Assembly: GCF_007096355.1 (NCBI RefSeq)
Contig: NZ_VKDF01000002.1
Location: 1 to 64,000, forward strand
DNA from: Paracoccus sp. M683
GTDB taxonomy: Bacteria; Pseudomonadota; Alphaproteobacteria; Rhodobacterales; Rhodobacteraceae
Direction: 5' to 3'
DNA length: 64,000 nt
The notes beneath the pieces were generated by a model. The model did not search any database. It was not told where the DNA came from and saw only the letters and a list, made by a program, of their open reading frames with translations. The position numbers and the translations under genes were made by a program. Below are positions 8,651-18,093 of the stretch, piece after piece; the stretch's first letter is position 1, and each line of letters opens with the position of its first letter.

Positions 8651-9528
8651 GGTTCTTTGGCCTTTTCCTGACTTTCCTGCCGGTCGTGCCACCACCCGCG
8701 ACCGCAGCCAGTCTGGATTATGTCGCAACCTATGTCTGGTCCCTGCCGCAGGACCCGGATTTCGGTGGCTTCTCGGGCATCGAGATCAGCGACGACGGCA
8801 AGGGCTTTAACGTGGTGACCGACCGCGCGAACCTGTATTGGGGCAGCATCGACCGCGACCCGTCAGGCCGCATCCGTGGCATGAACATCGCCGGTCGCGC
8901 ACATCTGCAAGACAGCAAGGGCACCCCCCTGCCCGCCGGTCGGCTGGGCGACAGTGAGGGCCTGGCCATCGGCCGCGACGGCCGGATATGGGTCACCTTC
9001 GAGGGGTTGAACCGCATGGCCATGTATACGGACGCGGACCGCCCCGCGACCCGGATCGCGGACCTGCCGCACATCCCCTCGATCCGCAAGAATTCAGGGC
9101 TGGAGGCGCTGGCCATTCAGCCCGATGGCACGATCCTTGCTGTCCCGGAACGGTCCGGCGCGCAGGATCGCCCCTTTCCGATCCTGCGTTATCGCGAAGG
9201 CGCATGGGACCAGCCTTTTACCATATCGCGCGATGGCGAATGGCTGTCGGTCGGGGCCGATATCGGCCCTGATGGCAGGCTTTACCTGCTGGAACGCGCG
9301 TTTCACGGCCTGCTGGGGTTTTCCTCGCGCGTCCGCCGCTTTGACCTGACCGAGGACAGTATCAGCGCGGGGGAGGTGCTGCTGGAAACCCGACCGCTGC
9401 AATATGACAATCTTGAGGGGCTATCGGTCTGGGACGATGGGCAAGGGATCCGTCTGACGATGATCTCGGACGACAATTTCCTGTTCGTCCAGCGCACGGA
9501 ACTGGTGGAATATCGCCTGCGCGAGTGA
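8623..9528 (+). CDS. Secreted phytase-like esterase (beta-propeller) protein
   Basis: 301 residues with a signal peptide (FFGLFLTFLPVVPPPATAA). The body matches the esterase-like activity of phytase family (PF13449), a beta-propeller group: FSGIEISDDGKGF, DSEGLAIGRDGRIWVTFE, LEALAIQPDGTILAVPE and YDNLEGLSVWDDGQG are recurring blade motifs. The natural substrate is unknown; some homologues hydrolyse phosphoesters. The start ATG at 8623 overlaps mepA by 28 bases, consistent with one transcript from the MFS gene onward. It ends convergent with the hypothetical gene on the other strand. Confidence 0.85.
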   Translation: MPGYRNSALGFFGLFLTFLPVVPPPATAASLDYVATYVWSLPQDPDFGGFSGIEISDDGKGFNVVTDRANLYWGSIDRDPSGRIRGMNIAGRAHLQDSKGTPLPAGRLGDSEGLAIGRDGRIWVTFEGLNRMAMYTDADRPATRIADLPHIPSIRKNSGLEALAIQPDGTILAVPERSGAQDRPFPILRYREGAWDQPFTISRDGEWLSVGADIGPDGRLYLLERAFHGLLGFSSRVRRFDLTEDSISAGEVLLETRPLQYDNLEGLSVWDDGQGIRLTMISDDNFLFVQRTELVEYRLRE

Positions 9529-9534
9529 CGGCCG

Positions 9535-9568
9535 TTCCTGTGACCAGCATGTTCCGGTCTGGTCAGGA
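9535..9568. terminator. Possible bidirectional hairpin terminator
   Basis: Between the convergent genes, CCTGTGACCAG pairs with CTGGTCAGG (with a two-base bulge) around an 11-base loop. It runs slightly into the 3' end of the minus-strand gene. There is no strong T-tract, so this is tentative. Confidence 0.35.
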
Positions 9569-10099
9569 AACGCCGCGCATGACCGAGAGAGCCTCGTTTA
9601 TCGCGTGCAGAATATCCTTGATCCATTTGCGCTTGATCCGTCTTTCGATCTGCTCTTTGAGTGAATTTGTAACAGTCGTCGTCGCTTCTTCGTCGGCATC
9701 GGCATCCGTTCCATTACCTGTTGACTGGTCAACCGCGTATTGCAGCGCCTCCATTTCCTCTGCCAATGCACCGCGTCGGACGCCTTCCAGAAAATCGCGT
9801 ATTTCGGCGGTATCTGCGCGTTCCGGCCCCTCCAGCAGGAACTCCCGCAGCTCGGCCAACAGCGCATTGACCCTGTCCTGATAGATCAGCACGAAGCCGT
9901 CATAGCGGCCACCCGTCGCCGAACGCCGGATACGTGCCTGCAAGATCAGTAGCATCAGGGCAAACAACGCCGTCGCCGCCTCAATGTAAGACCGCGACAA
10001 TTCCGCTAACCTCTCGTCGTCATTAGCAACCCCGTCTGGATAGTCGCGCATACGCCCGGCCAAGTCGTAAAATGCACCTGTTTGGAATCCATATGCCAT
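9563..10099 (-). CDS. Hypothetical protein, one predicted membrane segment
   Basis: 178 residues that I do not recognise. A hydrophobic helix (ATALFALMLLILQARI, about residues 42-57) follows an acidic N-terminus; the rest is helical and strongly charged, with an acidic run GTDADADEEATTT and a basic patch EQIERRIKRKWIKD near the C-terminus. AGAGGAGATGGG precedes the ATG at 10099, which supports translation. Its third-position GC looks lower than its neighbours (many TTT, GTT and AAT codons), a hint of recent arrival. It stands alone, divergent from the VUT transporter. Confidence 0.6.
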   Translation of the reverse strand: MAYGFQTGAFYDLAGRMRDYPDGVANDDERLAELSRSYIEAATALFALMLLILQARIRRSATGGRYDGFVLIYQDRVNALLAELREFLLEGPERADTAEIRDFLEGVRRGALAEEMEALQYAVDQSTGNGTDADADEEATTTVTNSLKEQIERRIKRKWIKDILHAINEALSVMRGVS

Positions 10100-10282
10100 T
10101 TGCCCATCTCCTCTGTTAACGGCAGCGATATTGTAACACGACTCGGGCTCGACCTCCGCTGCGCCTGCTCGGAATGCCGGCTCGGCCTGATTGTTGACAA
10201 GTCATGCCGTCTGGGCGTATGCGCCCCGCTGTCCCGACAGTCGGGGCCGAGTTCTTCCGCAACCTTGTAAAACGGAAACCCT

Positions 10283-10894
10283 ATGACCCGTCACCTTCCC
10301 GGCATCATTGCCATGGCCGCAATCGTCGTGGCCTCGAATATCCTTGTGCAGTATCAGCTGGGCAATTGGCTGACCTATGGCGCGCTCAGCTATCCCATCG
10401 CCTTTCTGGTCACCGACGTGATGAACCGCGTCTATGGTGCGGCGGCCGCGCGGCGGGTGGTGCTGGCAGGCTTTGTCGTGGGGGTGATCTGCTCGTTGAT
10501 CGCGGCCGGGCTGGATGCGACGACCTTGCGCATCGCCATCGCATCGGGCACGGCCTTTCTGGTGGCGCAACTGCTGGACGTGGCGGTGTTCGACCGGCTG
10601 CGGCAGGGGCGCTGGTGGCGGGCGCCGCTGGCCTCGACACTGGTGGGATCCTTCGTCGATACCGCGCTGTTCTTTTCCATCGCCTTCTCGGCCAGCCTGT
10701 CTTTCATAGACCCGGCCGATGATGTCAGCTGGGCAAACGAACTGCTGCCGCTGGTTGGAACCGGCCCCGAGGCGCCGCTTTGGGCGTCATTGGCCTTTGC
10801 CGACTGGCTGTGCAAACTGGCGCTTGCCCTACTTGCCCTTGTGCCTTTCCGCCTCATCGTTAACAATTTGTTGAGCAAGACCCAAGAAATCTGA
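10283..10894 (+). CDS. VUT/YhhQ-family transporter (queuosine precursor type)
   Basis: 203 residues, about six hydrophobic segments, with the family-characteristic N-terminal block LSYPIAFLVTDVMNRVYG. Members of the YhhQ/VUT group import queuosine precursors (preQ0/preQ1), supporting tRNA queuosine modification. No queuosine synthesis genes are nearby, which fits a salvage importer. No clear preQ1 riboswitch is visible in the 180 bases upstream. The stop lies directly before the structured element at 10921-11130. Confidence 0.82.
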   Translation: MTRHLPGIIAMAAIVVASNILVQYQLGNWLTYGALSYPIAFLVTDVMNRVYGAAAARRVVLAGFVVGVICSLIAAGLDATTLRIAIASGTAFLVAQLLDVAVFDRLRQGRWWRAPLASTLVGSFVDTALFFSIAFSASLSFIDPADDVSWANELLPLVGTGPEAPLWASLAFADWLCKLALALLALVPFRLIVNNLLSKTQEI

Positions 10895-10920
10895 TTGACA
10901 GATTCCGAAACTGTGGCACC

Positions 10921-10950
10921 CTTTCAATTATAACGGCAACCAATTGAAAG
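10921..10950. promoter_or_regulatory. Perfect 9-bp inverted repeat over a TATAAC box
   Basis: CTTTCAATT (10921-10929) and AATTGAAAG (10942-10950) are exact inverted repeats 12 bases apart. TATAAC at 10929-10934 lies inside and resembles a -10 box, which would start RNA near 10941, only a few bases before the Shine-Dalgarno. The repeat could then be an operator. If RNA starts further upstream it could instead fold as a hairpin. No convincing -35 hexamer lies 17 bases upstream of TATAAC. Confidence 0.55.
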
Positions 10951-10961
10951 GAGGTGGTCCA

Positions 10962-11018
10962 GTGTCGAGAGTGATATTGGAGAGAGGTGTCGGAACAGTC
11001 AGGGGGGCCGTGGCCTGA
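10962..11018 (+). CDS. 18-residue mini-ORF with a near-perfect Shine-Dalgarno
   Basis: GTG at 10962 lies one base after the extended GGAGGTGGTCC. Counted from the GGAGG core, the spacing to GTG is about seven bases, a normal distance. The frame reads MSRVILERGVGTVRGAVA and ends in TGA at 11016-11018. It has no similarity that I can name. The strength of the binding site is the only evidence for translation; the site may instead serve to bind 30S subunits rather than make this peptide. Confidence 0.45.
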   Translation: MSRVILERGVGTVRGAVA

Positions 11019-11100
11019 GGGCAGCCCTAAGGGTCGTAAACCCTGATTGGGACCGGACGGGTTTCTTCCATCCCTAACCGGACCATCTCCGTGGAACTCG

Positions 11101-11130
11101 CGGGCCGCCAGCTTCGGGGCGGCCCGTTTT
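11101..11130 (+). terminator. Rho-independent terminator of the small RNA
   Basis: Perfect 9-bp stem CGGGCCGCC / GGCGGCCCG (11101-11109 with 11118-11126), loop AGCTTCGG, followed by TTTT at 11127-11130. It lies 38 bases before the thiC stop on the opposite strand. Transcription leaving thiC would also meet the stem, but with A residues upstream rather than a T-tract. Confidence 0.85.
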
Positions 11131-11167
11131 CATTTGTGACGCGGCTGCGGCGCCCTGGCCTGGTGCA

Positions 11168-13176
<2,009 letters not shown>

Positions 13177-13229
13177 ATGGGGGGACCATTGCCCGTTCCG
13201 GGGCTCGGGTCAAGCACCATACTGCGTCT

Positions 13230-13260
13230 GGCCGCCCGCCCCGCTTCAGGGCAGGCGGCC
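13230..13260 (-). terminator. GC hairpin after the thiolase gene
   Basis: On the minus strand GGCCGCCTGCCC pairs with GGGCGGGCGGCC (12 bp with one G-U) around a short loop, ten bases after the thiolase stop. There is no T-tract, so it may stabilise the mRNA end or act with Rho. Confidence 0.55.
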
Positions 13261-13270
13261 GGGGGTTGGG

Positions 13271-14446
13271 TCAGACCCGCTCGATGGCGATGGCGATGCC
13301 CTGACCGCCGCCGATGCACATGGTGATCAGCCCGGTCTTGCCGCCGGTCCGTTCCAGTTCATACAACGCCTTCACGGTCAGGATAGCGCCGGTCGCGCCG
13401 ACCGGATGGCCCAAAGCGATGGCGCCGCCATTGGGGTTCACCTTGGCCGGATCAAGGCCCAGCTCCTTGCTGACCGCCAGCGCCTGCGAGGCAAAGGCTT
13501 CGTTCGATTCGATCACGTCGAAATCCTCGGCCTTCAGCCCGGTCTGTTCCATCAGCTTGCGCACGGCAGGGATCGGGCCGATGCCCATGATCCGGGCCGG
13601 AACGCCGGCAACGGCATAGCCCAGCACACGTGCGCGGGGGGTCAGGCCCGCCGCTGCCGCAGCATCGGCGCGGGCCAGAACGATGGCCGCCGCCCCGTCA
13701 TTGATACCGCTGGCATTGCCGGCCGTGACGCTGCCATCCTTCTGGAACACCGCCTTCAGCGCGCCCAGTTTCTCAAGGCTGGTTTCCTTGGGATGTTCGT
13801 CGGTGTCAAAGGCCACCATGCCCTTGCGGGTCTTGACCTCGACTGGAACGATCTGGTCCTTGAACAGCCCGCCGGCAATCGCCGCCGCCGCCCGGCGCTG
13901 CGATTCCAACGCGAATTCGTCCTGCTGTTCGCGGGTGATCTGATGTTCGGCGGCGACGTTTTCCGCCGTGACCCCCATATGGCCGGTGCCCATGGGGCAG
14001 GTCAGCGCGCCGGTCATCATGTCCAGCATCTTCTGGTCACCCATCTTGGCCCCGAAGCGGGCCGAGGGCACCGCATAGGGCGCGCGGCTCATGCTTTCGG
14101 CACCGCCGGCGACGGCGAAATCGGCATCGCCCAGTTGCAGCGCCTGGACGGCGGAAACGATGGCCTGCGCGCCGGAACCACAAAGCCGGTTGACGTTCAT
14201 TGCCGGCGTGGTGTCGGGCACACCCGCATCCAGCATGGCCACGCGGCTAAGATACATATCGCGCGGCTCGGTGTTGATCACATGGCCAAAGACGACGGTG
14301 CCGATCTGATCGGCGCTGACACCGGCGCGCTGGATCGCGGCCTTGGTCACCGTCGAGGCCAGTTCGATCGGCGGAATCGCGGCCAGGCTGCCACCAAAGG
14401 CGCCGATCGCGGTGCGCGCGCCGGACAGGATGACGATATCGGTCAT
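13271..14446 (-). CDS. Acetyl-CoA C-acetyltransferase (thiolase)
   Basis: 391 residues, a biosynthetic-type thiolase condensing two acetyl-CoA to acetoacetyl-CoA or running in reverse. Active-site cysteine in NRLCGSGAQA (about residue 88), histidine in ALGHPVGATGA, and second cysteine in MCIGGGQGIA are all present. PhaA (polyhydroxybutyrate) or AtoB-like roles are both possible; no phaB or phaC is adjacent to settle it. It follows glpR in the same direction with about 100 bases between, which leaves room for its own promoter. Confidence 0.93.
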   Translation of the reverse strand: MTDIVILSGARTAIGAFGGSLAAIPPIELASTVTKAAIQRAGVSADQIGTVVFGHVINTEPRDMYLSRVAMLDAGVPDTTPAMNVNRLCGSGAQAIVSAVQALQLGDADFAVAGGAESMSRAPYAVPSARFGAKMGDQKMLDMMTGALTCPMGTGHMGVTAENVAAEHQITREQQDEFALESQRRAAAAIAGGLFKDQIVPVEVKTRKGMVAFDTDEHPKETSLEKLGALKAVFQKDGSVTAGNASGINDGAAAIVLARADAAAAAGLTPRARVLGYAVAGVPARIMGIGPIPAVRKLMEQTGLKAEDFDVIESNEAFASQALAVSKELGLDPAKVNPNGGAIALGHPVGATGAILTVKALYELERTGGKTGLITMCIGGGQGIAIAIERV

Positions 14447-14550
14447 TTGAATTGCTCCCCCATGATACGTTTCGGTGCAACACTAGCGCCGCACCACCAA
14501 GGCCGAAAGCCCTGGCGTAACGGCATTTCGCTCATCCGATGACGCGCGGA

Positions 14551-15312
14551 TCAGCCCGCGACGACCACGCGGGTGCCCCATTCCCTGCAACGCTGCATCA
14601 GCGGGACGGGCAGCGGGCGGTCCACAAAGACCGTGTCCAAGACCTGCATCGAAATGATCCGCATCGGCGCCGAGCGTTCCAGCTTGCTGAGATCGGTGAC
14701 CAGAAAGGCCCGGCGCGCCTGTGCGACAATGGCCCGGCTGACGCGGACCTCGGCCATGTCGAAATCCAGCAGATCGCCATCGGCATCCAGCGCCGAGGTG
14801 CCGATCACGGCGAAATCCGGCTTGAACTGGGCCATGAACTCGATCGTCAGGTCACCCACCAGCCCGCCATCCGACCGCCGCAGCGCCCCGCCCGCAACCA
14901 TCACCTCGCAACTGTCATTGGCGACAAGGATATTGGCCACGTTCATGTTGTTGGTGATGACCGTCAGGTTGCGATGGTTCAGCAATTCGCGGGCAACGGC
15001 CTCGGTCGTGGTGCCGATATTGATGATCACCGAGGAATTGTCGGGGATTTCGGCCGCGCAGGCACGGGCAATGGCGGCCTTGGCTTCCTCATGCATGCGC
15101 CTGCGTTCGTCATAGCCGATATTGCTGACACCGCTTGGCATCACCGCACCGCCATGCACGCGGTCCAGAATGCCCTGATCGGCCAGTTCACTCAGGTCGC
15201 GGCGGATGGTCTGGGCCGCGACCTCGAATCGCGCGGCAAGATCATCGACCGAAACGCGACCGCTGGCCTTGGCCAGCTCCAGTATTTCCAGCTGCCGGAT
15301 GTTCAGAACCAT
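14551..15312 (-). CDS. glpR: GlpR, DeoR-family repressor of glycerol genes
   Basis: 253 residues. N-terminal DeoR winged helix (RQLEILELAKASGRVSVDDL with the recognition helix in EVAAQTIRRDLSELADQG) and a C-terminal sugar-phosphate sensor domain with NIGTTTEAVA and VGDLTIEFMAQFKPD, the DeoR phosphate-binding pattern. It is divergent from glpD and so very likely the glycerol-3-phosphate-responsive repressor. The start at 15312 follows AGGGGAGAGAG. A start at 15345 lies inside the operator and is less likely. Confidence 0.92.
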   Translation of the reverse strand: MVLNIRQLEILELAKASGRVSVDDLAARFEVAAQTIRRDLSELADQGILDRVHGGAVMPSGVSNIGYDERRRMHEEAKAAIARACAAEIPDNSSVIINIGTTTEAVARELLNHRNLTVITNNMNVANILVANDSCEVMVAGGALRRSDGGLVGDLTIEFMAQFKPDFAVIGTSALDADGDLLDFDMAEVRVSRAIVAQARRAFLVTDLSKLERSAPMRIISMQVLDTVFVDRPLPVPLMQRCREWGTRVVVAG

Positions 15313-15332
15313 GGACTCTCTCCCCTGACGCC

Positions 15333-15402
15333 ACGTAAGAGGCATGTTCGTTTTCTGTCAATACGAACATTGACGAACTAAAACGAATAATTTCGATTGA
15401 CA
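15333..15402. promoter_or_regulatory. glpR/glpD divergent promoter region with GlpR operators
   Basis: ATGTTCG (15344-15350) and CGAACAT (15364-15370) form a perfect inverted repeat with 13 bases between. Read on the minus strand, the right arm is AATGTTCGTA, which fits the E. coli GlpR half-site WATKYTCGWW. Further partial half-sites (AAACGAA at 15381-15387) lie to the right. TTGACA on the minus strand (15361-15356) with TTACGT 17 bases on gives a glpR promoter that overlaps the operator, implying autoregulation. A TTGACA at 15397-15402 may serve glpD. Confidence 0.75.
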
Positions 15403-15450
15403 GAACGCACGCGGCCGTGATCGGATGCGCCGCAATGGGAGAGGGGAACC

Positions 15451-17001
15451 ATGCCGGAAACGACCGACCTGTTCATCATTGGTGGCGGCATAAATGGCTG
15501 CGGCATTGCGCGTGACGCGGTGGGCCGCGGCCTGTCGGTGCGCCTGGCCGAGATGGGCGATCTGGCGCAGGCGACCAGTTCGAAATCGACCAAGCTGTTC
15601 CATGGCGGGTTGCGCTATCTGGAATATCTGGAAATCCGTCTCGTCCGCGAGGCGCTGAAGGAACGCGAGGTGCTGCTGCGCGCCATGCCGCATATCAGTT
15701 GGCCGATGCGTTTCGTGCTGCCGCTGGACCCGCATATGACCTTTGAATCGACCACGCCGGTGGGCCGTGCGGTGGCGATGGTCATGCCCTGGACCAAGGG
15801 CCACCGCCCGAATTTCCTGATCCGCGCCGGGCTGTTTCTGTATGACAATCTGGGCGGGCGTAAGATCCTGCCGGGCACGAAATCGGTCGATCTGAAAACC
15901 GGGGTCGAGGGGCGCCCGCTGCAAGACCGCCTGCAAGCGGCCTATGAATACAGCGATTGCTGGGTCGATGATGCGCGCCTTGTGGCGCTGAACGCCCGCG
16001 ATGCGGCGGAACGCGGCGCGGATGTGCTGGTTGGCGCCGAGGTTGCCGATGCCCGGCGCGACGGCGCGCTGTGGAAGGTGACGCTGACCGATGGCCGCAT
16101 CTTCCATGCCCGCGCTTTGGTGAACGCGGGCGGCCCTTGGGTCGGCCATGTGATCCATGACGTGATCCACCTGCCCAGCACGGAATCGGTGCGGCTGGTG
16201 CGCGGCAGCCATATCGTCGTCCCCAAGCTTTACGACCACGATAAGGCCTATTTCTTCCAGGGCGCCGATGGCCGGATCATCTTTGCCATCCCGTACGAGC
16301 GCGACTTCACCCTGATCGGCACCACCGATCAGGACCATCAGGGCAGCCCTCTCGATGCCGAATGCACGCCTGCGGAACAGCAGTATTTGTGCGATTTCGC
16401 CAGCAAGTATTTCAAGCAGCCGGTGACGCGCGATCAGATCGTCTGGACCTATTCCGGCGTTCGGCCGCTTTATGACGATGGCGCGAAATCGGCCACTGCG
16501 GCGACGCGCGAATATGTGCTGTCGCTGGATACGAACGGCGCGCCCTGCCTCAATGTCTTTGGCGGCAAGATCACTACCTATCGCAAGCTGGCCGAGCACG
16601 CGCTGCAAAAGCTGGCGCCGCATTTCCCGCAGGCCGGGGACGATTGGACCGCAGGCGTGCCCCTGCCCGGCGGGAATTTCCCGGTTGATGGGGTTAGTCG
16701 GCTGATCGCCTCGCTGCGGCAGGACTATCCCTTCCTGACCGAGGATTGGGCGCATCGCCTGATCCGCGCCTATGGGCTGGACGCCCGGCAGATCCTTGGC
16801 GATGCCCGCAGCGCCGCCGATCTGGGCCGCGATTTCGGCGGCACCCTGTCCGAGGTCGAGTTGCGCTGGTTGATGCGCCATGAATTCGCCCGCCATGCGG
16901 CAGATGTCGTCTGGCGGCGCAGCAAGCTGGGCCTGCGCATGCAGCCCGACCAGATCGCCGCGCTGGATGCGTGGATGACCGAGAAAAGGGCCGCAGCATG
17001 A
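15451..17001 (+). CDS. glpD: GlpD, aerobic glycerol-3-phosphate dehydrogenase
   Basis: 516 residues. An FAD enzyme at the inner membrane face that oxidises glycerol-3-phosphate to dihydroxyacetone phosphate and reduces quinone. FAD-binding motif LFIIGGGINGCGIARDAVGRG at the N-terminus, then SSKSTKLFHGGLRYLE, a GlpD signature. GGKITTYRKLAEHAL near residue 370 is also typical. GGGAGAGGGGAACC precedes the ATG. First gene of the glp operon; its stop overlaps glpS (ATGA). Confidence 0.97.
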   Translation: MPETTDLFIIGGGINGCGIARDAVGRGLSVRLAEMGDLAQATSSKSTKLFHGGLRYLEYLEIRLVREALKEREVLLRAMPHISWPMRFVLPLDPHMTFESTTPVGRAVAMVMPWTKGHRPNFLIRAGLFLYDNLGGRKILPGTKSVDLKTGVEGRPLQDRLQAAYEYSDCWVDDARLVALNARDAAERGADVLVGAEVADARRDGALWKVTLTDGRIFHARALVNAGGPWVGHVIHDVIHLPSTESVRLVRGSHIVVPKLYDHDKAYFFQGADGRIIFAIPYERDFTLIGTTDQDHQGSPLDAECTPAEQQYLCDFASKYFKQPVTRDQIVWTYSGVRPLYDDGAKSATAATREYVLSLDTNGAPCLNVFGGKITTYRKLAEHALQKLAPHFPQAGDDWTAGVPLPGGNFPVDGVSRLIASLRQDYPFLTEDWAHRLIRAYGLDARQILGDARSAADLGRDFGGTLSEVELRWLMRHEFARHAADVVWRRSKLGLRMQPDQIAALDAWMTEKRAAA

Positions 17002-18068
17002 CGCTGGAACTTCGCAATATCTCGAAATCGGTTGGCGGGCGGGTGCAGATCCACCCCACCGACCTGACCCTGCAACCGGGCAGCATGAACGTCCTGCTGG
17101 GGCCAACCTTGGCGGGAAAGACCACGCTGATGCGGCTGATGGCGGGCTTGGACAAGCCCACCGAGGGCCGCGTTTTCTGGAACGGTCAGGACGTGACCGA
17201 CCAGCGCGTGCAGGACCGCAAGGTGGCGATGGTCTATCAGCAGTTCATCAACTACCCCTCGATGACGGTCTATGACAACGTCGCCTCGCCCTTGCGCCTG
17301 ATGGGCGTAGGCCGCGACGAGATTGACCGCCGCGTCAAGGCCACCGCCGAGATGATGCGCCTGACGCCGATGCTGGCGCGCAAGCCGCTGGAACTGTCGG
17401 GCGGCCAGCAACAGCGCTGCGCCCTTGCCCGCGCGCTGGTCAAGGGCGCCGGTCTGGTGCTGCTGGATGAGCCGCTGGCCAACCTCGATTACAAACTGCG
17501 CGAGGAGCTTCGCGCCGAAATCCCGCGCATCTTTGAAGAATCCGGCGCGATCTTCGTCTATGCCACCACCGAACCCGAAGAGGCCCTGCTGCTGGGCGGC
17601 AATACCGCGACGCTGTGGGAAGGCCGGGTGACGCAATTCGGCCCGACGCCGAGTGTCTATCGCGCGCCCCGCGACGCGACCACGGCACGGGTGTTCAGCG
17701 ATCCGCCGATGAACTTCAAGACGGTGAAACTGTCGGGCGGCCGCGCCAGCATCAATCAGGCCAGCTGGGATGCGGCGGGTCTGGCCGATGGCACCTATCT
17801 GGCGGGCTTCCGCCCCTCGCATCTGTCGCTGTCGGAAACACCCGGCGCGCTGCCGCTCTCTGCCGTGCTGAACACGACCGAGATCACCGGCGCGCAGACC
17901 TTTATCCACCTGCATCACGAGGGCGACCGTTGGGTCGGTCTGGTGAACGGCGTCCATGACCGCGAACACGGCCAGCAACTGACCGTCTGGCTGGACCCTG
18001 CGCATATCTATCTGTTCAAGCCCGATGGCGCGCTGGCCCGACCCGCGCCCTATGCCGCCGCTGCCTGA
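16998..18068 (+). CDS. glpS: GlpS, ABC transporter ATPase for glycerol (site-donating LSGGQ)
   Basis: 356 residues, MalK/UgpC-like ATPase with a C-terminal TOBE-like regulatory region. Walker A GPTLAGKTT (about residues 35-43), canonical signature LSGGQQQR (about 133-140), Walker B LVLLDEPLANLD. The switch-loop histidine is missing: the usual VTHDQ reads ATTEP (about residue 188). Position and partner genes match the glpSTPQUV glycerol transporter described in Rhizobium leguminosarum. The start at 16998 overlaps the glpD stop. Confidence 0.92.
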   Translation: MTLELRNISKSVGGRVQIHPTDLTLQPGSMNVLLGPTLAGKTTLMRLMAGLDKPTEGRVFWNGQDVTDQRVQDRKVAMVYQQFINYPSMTVYDNVASPLRLMGVGRDEIDRRVKATAEMMRLTPMLARKPLELSGGQQQRCALARALVKGAGLVLLDEPLANLDYKLREELRAEIPRIFEESGAIFVYATTEPEEALLLGGNTATLWEGRVTQFGPTPSVYRAPRDATTARVFSDPPMNFKTVKLSGGRASINQASWDAAGLADGTYLAGFRPSHLSLSETPGALPLSAVLNTTEITGAQTFIHLHHEGDRWVGLVNGVHDREHGQQLTVWLDPAHIYLFKPDGALARPAPYAAAA

Positions 18069-18093
18069 GCCGCCGGTCAGGGGAGGAGACCAC

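Larger units (their letters stand above)
10941..11130 (+). ncRNA. Small structured RNA with extended Shine-Dalgarno, mini-ORF and terminator
   Basis: A compact unit ending in a clear terminator. AAAGGAGGTGGTCC (10947-10960) can pair with the conserved 16S rRNA 3' end (GGATCACCTCCTTT) over all 14 bases, one pair being G-U. A matching GGACCATCTCC at 11080-11090 can pair with 10950-10960 and so hide the same site, mimicking the ribosome's own anti-Shine-Dalgarno. Between them lies an 18-codon frame. Function is unknown. It may be a dual-function sRNA, a leader-peptide switch, or a ribosome decoy. Not attached to a downstream plus-strand gene. Confidence 0.6.

Noticed and set aside
10100-10282. 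Possible preQ1 riboswitch before the YhhQ-like transporter
   Set aside because: The family hairpin and A-rich tail of preQ1-I were looked for and not found.
10895-10923. TTGACA at 10895-10900 as the -35 of the small RNA
   Set aside because: No acceptable -10 lies 16-18 bases downstream (ACCCTT), and it overlaps the transporter stop; the TATAAC box is too far away to pair with it.
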